DNA of 64,000 bases from Brachynemurus nebulosus (Eukaryota > Arthropoda > Insecta > Neuroptera > Myrmeleontidae): positions 1,760,001-1,824,000 of the forward strand of contig JAPWDM010000017.1 in assembly GCA_035578155.1 (NCBI GenBank). Direction: 5' to 3'. This document shows positions 12,059-22,090 of this stretch, one piece after another (the stretch's first letter is position 1; each line of letters starts with the position of its first letter). A program made the translations under genes and the position numbers. The notes under the pieces were generated by a model. It saw nothing but the letters and a program-made list of their open reading frames with translations. It ran no database searches and was not told the origin of the DNA.

Positions 12059-13430
12059 GTATACCGGGTGTCCCGGTCGAATGTATGCATACGATTTACC
12101 TGTTAATTGATAACATTGGATTCCCATAAGGAAAAAGTTATGTCACAAGAGTGATTTGGATAAACATACAAATTTATATTTTTGGAAATTTTCTTTTATA
12201 AAATAATTTTTCTCTACCAAATTATCTACACTATTTCTTCAACAGAGTATTCTTTCCGTATTATTATTATATTAATATTTATTTACAAAAAGAAAAATTA
12301 AAAGATGCCTTTTAAATTTACAGAAAAACACACAAATATTAGGTGAAAATATGAATTGCTTGAAAATTGCGACATTCATTTCTTTATTTTACTGCATTAT
12401 TGCTGTTAAGGTGGGGGGGGGGGTAAGGTTTTTAAACTTTTTTTTTGCATTTTTTTTACGTTTTTTTTCTGAATGTACAACATGTCGAGCGTGTTGTGTC
12501 AAAATTTCAAGTAAATCCGAGCAAAACTAATGAAGATACAGCGTTTCAAGCGACCGGCCCTCATGCTCGATTTTTATACCTGCCTGGTAAGTATAAAATT
12601 TACTTTAATTTTATACTTACAAATCTTATACAAAACAAATACTTACTATAATTACCCGCATAAGTATAGTTACTTACTATAATTGCCCGCGTAACTTAGT
12701 TTTTTGTTTTTGAGTATAAAAAACTTTAAATCCATTTTCTCGCAAACAACATTTTTGAGGTTCGTGAAAATCATAACTCAAAATCTACTTCACCAATTTT
12801 GTTGAAAGTTTGTACACTGTTTCTACACATAAATCAACACGTAATCAGGTCGAGTTTTTTTTTTACTATTTTTTTCCAGTTTATAATAACAAATTAATCG
12901 AAATTTTTAGCAAAAATTGCGTTTTTCACTTCAAAATGCTGCCAAAAATAAAAAAATCGAAAAAATACAAAAAAGTCTTCCTGACTCCCTAGGGAAACAT
13001 ATCGCCCTTTAAACGCATTTCAATTTTTTTGTCTCGGATGATCCGGTACCAAGTTATGATGTTCACCGCAAAACAACTTTTGTTCGAGGCGCCTCCGGAA
13101 ATTCGCTGTCTCGGACTTATTTATCGATATTTGTAATTGATAATTTTTTCAAAGATACTTCAAATGTTATACTATTACGTGTATATGAGATAAATAAGCC
13201 AACATTATTCATATCTCTAAAAAAAAATCATGAAAATATACCTTTTTTTCGCTTTTAAAACCTTACCCCCCCCTCCCTTAAAGCGATAGTAACAGTAGTT
13301 ACAATATTAAATCGGTAATATCAGTTCGTTCAAAGCAATCTTGTGACATAACTCTTTCCTTATGGGAATTCAGTGTTATCAGTTAACATGTAAACCGTAT
13401 GTATACATCCAAACGGGACATCTAATATAC
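12059..13430. mobile_element. DNA element with ~93-bp terminal inverted repeats
   Basis: The left end (12059-12152) and right end (13341-13430) are inverted copies sharing GATGTCCCG/GGTGTCCCG, TGATAACA and TTCCCATAAGGAAA. A second, weaker inverted zone places a G-run (about 12411-12423) opposite a C-run (about 13262-13277). The ~1.37-kb element has no credible transposase ORF. The GTGTCCC terminus recalls mariner-like elements, but that is only a suggestion. Confidence 0.75.
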
Positions 13431-13463
13431 ATTTCGTTGATTTTATATCAGGTTTGTATGTTA

Positions 13464-13720
<257 letters not shown>

Positions 13721-13784
13721 TGTGTGTGTGGATGTGTGATATTTTTAACTTGCTGCCATTTCCTGTTATACCGAAAGTTGACAT

Positions 13785-13925
13785 CAAAGGCTATTGGCGG
13801 ATAAGCATGGGTAGAAATGCCCCCGCACGAATTGTGTTGGTTTGTCTTCTGCTAACTGCTTTCGATATAAGATTAAAATTTACTGAGTTTCAACCCTTAA
13901 AAACTCACCCTTTGGGGGTAAAAAA
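13785..13925. repeat. Fragment of the ~2-kb dispersed repeat
   Basis: Words GCGGATAAGCATGGGTAGAA, ACGAATTGTGTTGG and AAAATTTACTGAG match 52350-52470 and 52735-52860, the subterminal part of the large repeat found at 41340, 47293 and 50763. Confidence 0.75.
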
Positions 13926-13965
13926 TTATTTTTTGAAAATCAGCCCATCAAACCTCATACTCTTT

Positions 13966-14329
<364 letters not shown>

Positions 14330-17300
14330 AACACGATTGAATAAACGCATCAACAACATCCGATGCAACCTCGGCAGGATCATCCAATACCAACAGGGTA
14401 GTAGATCTAAGCAGCTCAACAAACACATACACGACATATTACACAAACACGCAGTACATACACAATACGAGGAACCCAATAAAACGCTTATAGACATCAG
14501 AGATACCCTTCACCAAAAATTAACAGCACTAGCGAAGCGCTTACGAAGGTATAAGACCAGTACTGAACGCAGACGACAAAACCAAGCGTTCAGCAGAAAC
14601 GAGAGACGGTTTTATCAGTCTCTAACGAACACGGTAACTGACAGTAATGGTCTACCGGAGAAGAACGCACTCCATAGTTTCTGGGCGAATATATGGTCCA
14701 ACACCATTGACCATAATGACAAAGCCAGCTGGATCGATACAGAGTACAGGAATAACGAACATCTTCCGGAGATGCCCTATACGGACATTACTACAGAGGA
14801 CGTCTCCAGAGCTTTACAGAGATCGCATAACTGGAAGGCACCTGGCATCGATAACATACAAAACTACTGGCTCAAACACTTTACATCAAGACACAAGTAT
14901 CTCGCTGAACAATTTACACTATTTATAAGAACACCAAACCTGACACCGAAGTTCCTAACGCAGGGTATCACATATATGAAATCAAAAAACAGTGATACAA
15001 AAAATCCTGCTAATTATAGTCCTATCACCTGCTTGCCTACAGTGTATAAGATTTTGACGTCCCCTCTGGCAGAAAAGATCAATGAGCATTGTCAGATTAA
15101 CACCATACTGACAGAAGAACAAAAGGGATGTCGAAAGAGGTCACAAGGCTGCAAAGAGCAGCTTCTGATTGACTCCGTAGTACTGGAACAAGCGAAAGGG
15201 AGAAAACGTAACCTGTACACAGCGTTTATTGACTACAAAAAGGCATTTGATTCGGTGCCGCACTCCTGGTTACGGAGAGTACTGGAGCTGTACAAAATAC
15301 ACCCAAGTATCGTGAGCTTCCTTGGGACGATCATGGCCGATTGGCGAACGACCTTACATTTGAGTATTGGTAATGAAAAAACAACAAGCGATCTTATTCA
15401 AGTAAGACGCGGCATATTCCAAGGCGACTCATTGAGTCCATTATGGTTTTGTCTCGCAATGAATCCACTTTCTCGCCTGTTAAATGAAACCAAATACGGT
15501 TACAATGTAGGTACGCAAACGAATTCGCGCCATACCATTTCACATCTTATGTATATGGATGATATAAAGATCTATGCAGCTACTAAACATCAATTACAGC
15601 AGCTGCTGGGACTTTCAAAGGAGGTTTCGCGAGACCTCTGTATGGAGTTCGGAATCGATAAATGTCGAACACAATGTCGTTCTGGGGAAAAACGAGATGC
15701 GGTCGCATTCGAACTCGAACCAGCGTCTGTTATGCAGCCCATGGACGAGGGAGAGTCGTACCGGTATCTCGGATTCAATCAGGATGAACGTATAGACCAC
15801 AGCGCTGTAAAACAACACCTAATGCAGCAATACTTAACGCGTGTACAGAGATTACTGAACACCCACCTTGATGGAAAAAAAACCATAAAAGCAATTAACA
15901 CCTACGCAGTTCCGGTGCTAACGTACTCATTTGGGGTAATCAAATGGACGCCTACGAACTTGACAAACATCGAGATCAAGACCCGCGTCCTTATGACCAA
16001 ATACCGAATCCATTATCCCAAAGCAGCGATAGAACGATTGACGCTGCCAAGAGCCGGAGGGGGTCGAGGTCTTATAGACATAAGGGACACGCATAATAAA
16101 CAGGTTCATAACTTGCGAGAATACTTTTACACCAAAACACACACATCACACTTACAGAATGCAATAATCCAAGCCGACAAGGTATACACGCCATTAAAAC
16201 TCTCGCACACAGAAATGCCAGATAATTTTTGCCCTTTGATCACGAAGGAGGACAAAATTCAGCAATGGATCCGGAAGCCTTTACATGGGAGACATCCACA
16301 TGATCTTAATCAGAATAACGTCGACAAAGCAGCGTCGCACGCCTGATTGAGTCAAGGAAGCCTTTTCCCGGAGACTGAAGGATTCATGCTAGCTATACAA
16401 TATCAAGTAATTCATACAAAAAATTACTCAAAATACATACTTCGTGACTCGTCAATAACATCTGACTCATGCCGAAGAGGTCATTCCAAACCCGAAACGA
16501 TCCAACATATCACAGCTGCCTGTACTCAGCTCGCTCAGTCTGAATACAAACACCGTCACGATCAGGTCGGCAAAATTATAGACCAGAAACTAGCGGTTAA
16601 GCACCACCTTATAACCGATAAAACACCTTACTACAAGCTCACACCAAAAGTAGTAGCGGAGAATGACTCCTGTAGACTTTACTGGGATCGGTCGATTATT
16701 ACAGATAAGACCATAAATCATAACCGACCAGATATCACCTCCGTAATGAAAAAAACTACAACCTATCTGATCGATATTGCGGTTCCAAATACACACAACT
16801 TACAAAAAACACACGCAGTTAAATTGGATAAATACACTGACCTCGCAGCCGAAATAAAACAACAATGGCGAATGGAACATGTCCATATTGTTACAATAGT
16901 GCTCAGTGCCACCGGGGTCATTCCACACACACTACACAATAGTTTGAGCCTCTTGGGTCTCCCCAAATACACATATGTCACTATGCAAAAGGCAGTGATC
17001 ATAAACACGTGTCGTATAGTACGAAAGTTCCTCAGTAATACGAATCCGACTGCGATATGTGAAAGCACAAGATCTGCTTCTACTCCATCTGAGCCATCTA
17101 CAGTGAGCGAACAACACTCTGGCACTCATCTTACAGACACACAACACACATACATAAACACACAATACACTAACACTGAAAAACAAACACTTAACGCACA
17201 TACAGATCCAGATTCGTCTGATGGAGAGGGAGGATCGACCAACTGCCGCACTGTCACTGTTACCGCTCTGGTGCACAATCCTCCCCAACCCAATAACACA

Positions 17301-17414
17301 CAAGGTCCGTCAACCTCTGTACCATCTAAACGCGCAATTCCAGGAACACCCGATCTTAATGAGCAATTTGATGAACCAGAACACATTTACACCAAGAAAC
17401 GTAAAATAGAATGA
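14330..17414 (+). pseudogene. RLE-class (R2/R4-type) non-LTR retrotransposon ORF, 5'-truncated
   Basis: One continuous frame of about 1,028 codons carries a single internal stop. Order: a basic coiled-coil linker; RT fingers with [13 protein letters not shown] (about 14830) and [11 protein letters not shown]; palm with [11 protein letters not shown] (catalytic Asp codon 15231) and [12 protein letters not shown] (about 15406); YMDD box at 15552-15563; thumb; zinc knuckle (16470-16523); endonuclease signature RPD at 16725-16733 and LIDIAVP at 16767; basic C-terminus KKRKIE. The protein would nick target DNA and prime reverse transcription on it. Two lesions are visible. TGA at 16344-16346 interrupts SHA/LSQGS, where one base change would give Trp. 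The second zinc-knuckle Cys reads Gly (GGT, 16479-16481). Upstream Tyr-Ile codons are the flanking TA microsatellite, not the true N-terminus. Otherwise the frame is well preserved, so inactivation looks recent. Confidence 0.92.
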
Positions 17415-17823
17415 CACATCCACACACATACACGAACACACACACAAACACAAACAGTCCTTTCCCTTCCCTCTGTCCCTAATCCTACCTATCCTCTGAG
17501 GACACGAAAACGAACTAGGCTTTCACAACCGTCTGTCATTGAGCCAACATCTACGCTCCCACAAAAGTCTCGTCGTACGACCAGTGTACACCAAAATAGA
17601 CGCATAACACCTCGTTTGAAGCAACAATAACAACAATATGAGGAGTGATGTGACAAACCCGTCCGTGAATGTACTACGGTACTTTTACGGATTGGTTTGG
17701 CACATTACCCTTCCACAGAGCCTAATACCTTGCATAATGCCGGTATAGGTGAATGTTACCCAGTACTGTCGTACTGAGTAGTGAGCGCCAGGTTCGCGTA
17801 AAAGTCTATAATAATAATAATAA
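17415..17823 (+). repeat. Retrotransposon 3' UTR ending in (TAA)5
   Basis: The CA-rich 3' UTR continues after the ORF stop. It ends with a block running from ATACCTTGCATAATG (17725) to AAGTCTA, then (TAA)5 at 17809-17823. A short TAA-repeat tail instead of poly(A) fits several RLE-class non-LTR elements, including Dong of the R4 clade, which targets TAA repeats. Confidence 0.8.
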
Positions 17824-17931
17824 ATACCTTGTATTATGCCTGTATAGATGAATGTTACCCAGTACTGTCCTACTGATTAGTGAGCGCCAGGTTGGCGTAG
17901 AAGTCTATAATAATAATAATAATAAAAATAA
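17824..17931 (+). repeat. Second 99-bp 3'-end copy with TAA tail
   Basis: ATACCTTGTATTATG at 17824 starts a second copy of the element's last ~99 bp. It differs from the first at scattered positions and ends in (TAA)6 (17908-17925). TAA runs border it on both sides, consistent with an extremely 5'-truncated insertion of the same family into the first element's TAA tail. Unequal tandem duplication is the alternative. Confidence 0.75.
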
Positions 17932-17932
17932 T

Positions 17933-18007
17933 GCCGGGCAGAAATCCAACCCCCTCGTCCTCGTCGTGCTCGGTGGGCTGCTAGCTGGCTAGCAGGCAGA
18001 TGGGCTC
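17933..18007 (+). ncRNA. Candidate HDV-like self-cleaving ribozyme at element 5' end
   Basis: A nested double-pseudoknot can be drawn. P1 is GCCGGGC (17933-17939) with GCTCGGT (17968-17974), 7 bp opening on a G-U wobble. J1/2 is 2 nt. P2 is 17942-17948 with 18001-18007, where TCCA/TGGG pairs and the remaining mismatches fit single transitions. P3 is weak (17949-17951 with 17965-17967). P4 is CTGCTAG/CTAGCAG (17978-17984, 17989-17995). The joiner GGCAGATGGG places a C where the HDV class has its catalytic C. The fold begins immediately after a TAA run, where an R2-like element's 5' end would be released. HDV-like ribozymes are known at the 5' ends of R2-type retrotransposons. Weak P2/P3 suggest decay. 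Confidence 0.6.
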
Positions 18008-18913
18008 TGGTTTGTTAATAAATAAGACAATCACAAGATCTTTTTAAACACATAAGTTTTGTTATTGTTTATTGTCCCGTGTTTATGTTTTTCGGCCGCT
18101 GGGGGCCCTCGGGCTCCGAAGGGTGTTGTTGGAACCCCCGTTGCATCACTGGGTGGTTCCAGGCCGCTAGGGTGCAACGGGTTAGCTGTGATATTCAGTC
18201 TGTGATATTCTTTGTTGTTATTTTTTATTGTTGTTGTTTTTCTTTTTTGTCGTTGATTTTTCTCTAGTGGAGGCTTTTGAAGCCTTCACTAGTATTGCCA
18301 CCCATTGCACCACTGACAGCTTCTAGCTTTTCAGAGGTGCAATGGGTTTTATTGTGATAGGACCTGTGATACTAGTTATATGTAGTTTATATTCTGGCTG
18401 TGATATTTTTCTTACCACGGAAGGCTCTTTACGCCGGAGGTGGTAATATTTATTTGATGATTTACTAAACCCATCGAATGGGGTACCATCGGCCCCATAG
18501 CGATGCAAGATTTATTCAAATCGCATGGTGTATGGCCCAGCATTGTTTATTGCATATGTATGTATCAGCGGATGATTGACTTGACTGGGTGTTTAGAGTC
18601 TGTGCTACCGAAATCCCTTGTGCCGGTGGCACTGTGACTGTTTTACTTGTCCGAGGGTGGGTCGCTCTAGCTGATCTGCAGTGACTCTACTCTCGTCGAG
18701 AATTTTTCACGCCCTGGGATGGCAGGGTCCATCGGTGGTTATTTTAATATTCTTCGTTTGTCCTCTGTCTATTGCATTTAAGTGTCCCTGTCTTTATGTA
18801 TGTTTTATTTTCGTGTGTGTATGGCGACGCATGCCCGTCGCTGGCGATGGCGCCGGACACTGCTGACCGCGCCATCCACCGGCAGCAGTGTTCCAATTTT
18901 AATTTAAAAAAAA

Positions 18914-18915
<2 letters not shown>
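18008..18915 (+). ncRNA. Hairpin-rich leader (5' UTR-like) of second retroelement
   Basis: No long ORF is present, and the stretch is GC-richer than its surroundings. Perfect or near-perfect stems occur in series: 18137-18147/18171-18181 (11 bp), CTAGTGGAGGCTT with its inverse (18264-18292), 18301-18311/18336-18346 (11 bp), an interrupted stem CATCG/CGATG plus ATGGGG/CCCCAT near 18475-18505, and GGACACTGCTG with CAGCAGTGTTCC near 18855-18893. TGTGATA follows the first and third stems several times. Stems one and three are paralogous and show a compensatory base pair. It probably belongs to the same element as the ribozyme candidate; a separate TAA-bounded element is possible. Confidence 0.6.

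Positions 18916-18945
<30 letters not shown>
18916..18945 (+). repeat. (TAA)10 microsatellite
   Basis: Ten perfect TAA units follow a short A-run. This is either the 3' tail/target of a further insertion or an expanded tract inside the second element. The downstream ORF frame reads through it as Ile codons. Confidence 0.9.
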
Positions 18946-19859
18946 GTTTTTTACTAGTTCCAAATGCTAATAGAACTAGGAAGGCTGGTCGTGCTGCGGG
19001 TCTCTTGGGTGGGCCCGCACAAAAACGCAGAATCAGTCAAAACTCATCTTCTCGTCTCGTTCGCCTGGAATGGACGGACAGCTTGAGACGTGATCTGCTC
19101 ACGTGCCGCGCACAAAGTGAGCCAAATATGAGAGGGTACAAGGCAAGGGTGCACGCCATATGGTGCCAGATGCAGCCCGAACACTCAAATTTAACGCCAC
19201 AAAATCTGCGTGACCATGTAGCCCGAATTATAAAATTGAAAATACCTACCGGACATGACGATAATCGAGAAGCTCGCGAAGAAGCTAGGGTTGCTGAAAC
19301 TGCGGTGGTGGAAGTTGAACAAGATTCTGTGGTCAATGGTGAGAGCTTAGTCAATATTAACATCACAGAGCCGGTAATTCATGTTGATAGCATAGTTACT
19401 GAGGTACAAACGGACTTGTTAAATCAAGCCAACACAGATACTGTGCTAGAGTCGAACATCAGACCAAGTTTAACTCCCACACAGAATGATACCGATTTAA
19501 ATAAATCACTTTCTGTCTCAGACAGTTTAAGAAAACAATTTCGCGATCTTCTCGATACCGATTTAGACTTTCATAAACGACCACGTTCCAAACACCGACG
19601 AACATATATAAAGGGCGAACAACTGACCCTGCTAAACGAAATTTTGGGCGATCATCTATCCCCATCCAGTGATCTCACCGACGTCGACAACGCAGTATAT
19701 GCAGCGATGCGTGCCCTGACCCCATCTACTAAGCAGCAAAATACTGCAGAAGAGAAGGCACGTATCCGTATTAAACAAATTGACAACAAGGTGAAGGCAC
19801 TGCGACAGCTGGTATCGCGTATCCAATGTGTGATAGAATATATGGCATCCCAAAAATAA
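18946..19859 (+). pseudogene. N-terminal ORF fragment of R2/R4-type retrotransposon
   Basis: The frame is open from 18903, through the TAA tract, to the stop at 19857-19859. A basic stretch (KAGRAAGLLGGPAQKRR) is followed by a helix-rich domain LEWTDSLRRDLL...GYKARVHAIW...LTPQNLRDHVARI (about 19065-19235). That domain resembles the N-terminal DNA-binding region of insect R2-like retrotransposon proteins. An acidic, low-complexity middle follows, then a coiled coil RIRIKQIDNKVKALRQLVSR (about 19770-19820). The coiled coil aligns with the first residues of the RT fragment at 14330 ([20 protein letters not shown]), so this is the missing N-terminal part of a related element, cut at about the same place. 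No in-frame ATG precedes the conserved domain, and the first lies near 19128. It could also be an exapted gene, but I see no sign of that. Confidence 0.75.
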
Positions 19860-19939
19860 ACTTAAAACTCTCCCGGGGGTATTCAGAGATAAATAAGAAC
19901 ATTATATATATTGAGTGATTTATTGTTGGGATGCCATGA
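19842..19939. repeat. 12-bp inverted repeat flanking ~73 bp
   Basis: ATGGCATCCCAA (19842-19853) and TTGGGATGCCAT (19927-19938) are exact reverse complements. They bracket the truncation point of the N-terminal fragment. It may be a small element's ends or a local inverted duplication. Confidence 0.65.
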
Positions 19940-20965
19940 ACCAAATCGTTCATCGTCATTTGTTAGTGTAACCTTATTTTTAACAGTCACTAACGTCTTA
20001 AGACTTAAAGTTTTTTCATCATCATTTTTTTTGGCAAACTTATTAATATATGTATAGACATGACATAGTATATAATCAGAAATATCGTGAAGTCAGATTA
20101 TGATTTTCTTAAATTTTTAATAAATAAAACACATTTTTATAAATTATAATACATACATATTGGAGTACGACAATATGAGAAAAAACGCTTATTTAGCATT
20201 GATAAAATAATTTCGTATTTAATATGAATTGCTATTATAGCCGTTTACAAAACTAAAGCCATAGGTATATGTATCAACTAATTTTTTTTTTTATAATTAA
20301 AACAATAGAAAATAATACATTTAACAAAAACAGATACTTTGTCTAGATAAATATAAAATATTAAAAGGAAATTTTATTAAAATATACGGAACATTGTACA
20401 ATTAAATAGGACTAAAAAATATCTATAACGAAAAATTAATGTTTCAAAACTACTTTAAGATCATCAGATTAATGTTTCAAAAAACTACTTTAAGATGATT
20501 ACATATTAAGTTTTAAAAATATAAAGAGTAGGATTTTTTTAAAAAATATATTCATATCGTAAAATATGATTTTAACGGTATAGAAACCCTTACTGGTAAC
20601 GGAGCACTGTACATATTAAATTACACTTTTTTTTTAGATAAATGGGAAGAATGCGTATTTTTACAATACATAATTAAAGCAAATGCACGCTATAGCGTGA
20701 ACCTTGCTATATGGTGTACCATAATTGCAAATAAAATTTTTTATAACATTGCTAACAAAAATCTGTATATGAATAACAAAACTATCTCTTTTCCCACTAA
20801 TAATCGTTTATTTAAATTATACAATTTTAATAATATCAAATAGTTATACATAAATTTATGTGAATTTTTATATTCGAATCAAGTTTTAGGGCATGATATT
20901 AAACACTAGTTTAAATCTTTCAATGACGTCAGTAAACATACGTACATACGACTTATTTAAGCAAG
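19940..20965. other. AT-rich upstream DNA
   Basis: Nothing recognisable was seen. The stretch separates the retroelement cluster from the promoter of the next gene. Confidence 0.4.
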
Positions 20966-20973
20966 CTCGCACC

Positions 20974-20980
20974 TATAAAA
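20974..20980 (+). promoter_or_regulatory. TATA box
   Basis: TATAAAA lies 78 bp upstream of the ATG at 21052, implying a start site near 21004-21010 and a leader of about 45 nt. The spacing suits a compact, single-exon transcription unit. Confidence 0.6.
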
Positions 20981-21051
20981 CCAGTTTTATTTTAAAGAAA
21001 GCATTAGTTACTGAATTCTAAACCCAACAGTTTGGTTCTAGACATCGCGTA

Positions 21052-21564
21052 ATGGCGACCGACGCTGCGATTGTTGACTTTCAAGGCTTTGTAAGCACAA
21101 CAAAGGGGGAATTCTACATAAAGGAATTTGCTGTATTGAAATTCGATTCTTCCGAAGCAAATTATGGTGAAGATTATATACTACAACACTATATTTTCAA
21201 ATCATCAATACCGTTTTGTGGATTAAGCGAAAAAGATCAGCGCACAGCTCGCTGGTTACAGAAAAATCATCATGGGTTCGTCTGGATGGACGGACATATT
21301 GAATACGAGGAACTAAAATACATTTTAATAAACAATCTGCATGGAACTCGAATCATCTATACGAAAGGTGAAGAAAAAGTGCGGTATTTAAAACGACTAC
21401 TACCATCAGCGCCCATCATGAACTTTGAAGAAATAACAATTTGTCCCAAGTTGGGAATCATAACATCAACATACACTAGTCGTCGATGCGGCCATTATTC
21501 CGGAGCAATTTGCGCCATGGAAAATGTCATATCCATATACAAATATTATTGTAATAATATCTAA
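21052..21564 (+). CDS. Uncharacterised 170-aa protein, possible RNase H-fold nuclease relative
   Basis: A complete single-exon ORF. The ATG has G at -3 and G at +4. It has a TATA box upstream and AATAAA about 50 bp after the stop. Codon use and amino-acid composition look like a genuine protein, with no signal peptide or membrane segment. Visible motifs: VDFQGF (residues 9-14), IKEFAVLKF (about 23-31), HYIFK, WLQKNHHGFVWMDGHI (mid-protein), IYTKGEEKVRYLKRLL (about 102-117), ICPKLG, and C-terminal RRCGHYSGAICAMENV. D-x-Q-G near the start, an internal KG-EK segment and a late C/H cluster recall a decayed DEDDh exonuclease fold: the usual Asp-x-Glu reads Asp-x-Gln, so catalysis is doubtful. Similar ORFs seem familiar from repeat-rich invertebrate genomes, but I cannot name a family. 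It could be a domesticated or element-borne gene. Confidence 0.75.
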   Translation: MATDAAIVDFQGFVSTTKGEFYIKEFAVLKFDSSEANYGEDYILQHYIFKSSIPFCGLSEKDQRTARWLQKNHHGFVWMDGHIEYEELKYILINNLHGTRIIYTKGEEKVRYLKRLLPSAPIMNFEEITICPKLGIITSTYTSRRCGHYSGAICAMENVISIYKYYCNNI

Positions 21565-21612
21565 ACATTTTTATTGTAAAATATGATATTTCTTTTCAAA
21601 ATTAATTTATTA

Positions 21613-21618
21613 AATAAA
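21613..21618 (+). terminator. Poly(A) signal AATAAA
   Basis: AATAAA lies 49 bp after the stop of the 170-codon ORF, in an A/T-rich 3' UTR, with GTGTTTTT about 7 bp downstream as a possible G/U-rich element. Confidence 0.55.
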
Positions 21619-21691
21619 AAAATGTGTTTTTATTTAGAGGAAAAACCCGTATAAACCTGTTTTCAGATAAAAATATTATAAAATTATGAAC

Positions 21692-21830
21692 ATACAGAGT
21701 CCCCGGAGGTTCAGACTAGCAACACCATCTTTTCATGGAAATTTGAATCTAGGTACAGAACTCGCGGTGGCTCAGACTAGCAACGGCATCTTTTAATGGC
21801 TAGTTTAACTATCAAAAAGGATTTTCAGCA
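21692..21830 (+). repeat. Imperfect direct duplication
   Basis: CTCAGACTAGCAACGGCATC and the matching TTCAGACTAGCAACACCATC occur about 60 bp apart, each followed by TTTTCATGG or TTTTAATGG. Probably a local duplication. Confidence 0.6.
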
Positions 21831-21963
21831 CCATCTGTTGACAATTTCTCAAACTTACGCACAGGGATCGCTAGTATCCAGACGAGCAGCGACATCTAGT
21901 AGTGAATTTACAGGACTAGAAGGTGGCTGCGCCATCTGTTAGGGAATTTTTGAATTCTTAGGT

Positions 21964-22090
21964 TAAAAAAATTTTGTTGGGTTCTGTTAGGTTAGACAAA
22001 ATTTTGTTGGGTTCTGTTAGGTTAGATCATGTTCCGTTAGGTTCACTTAGGTTGGGCAAAATTTCACTAGATGTCGTTAGGTTGGAGACC
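21964..22090 (+). repeat. GTTAGGTTAGA tandem repeat
   Basis: Two near-perfect ~30-bp units containing TTTTGTTGGGTTCTGTTAGG are followed by decayed units (CCGTTAGGTTCACTTAGGTT). The words resemble (TTAGG)n but are not an uninterrupted telomeric array. Confidence 0.7.

Noticed and set aside
16763..17386. Minus-strand ORFs of 86-123 codons with Cys-rich stretches
   Set aside because: They are shadows of the CA-rich C-terminal part of the retroelement ORF. Apparent Val/Cys richness comes from ACACAC sequence.
16347..17414. Separate second ORF of the retroelement
   Set aside because: It is in the same frame immediately after a TGA, and zinc-knuckle/endonuclease sequence continues the RT protein, so it is one ORF with a nonsense mutation.
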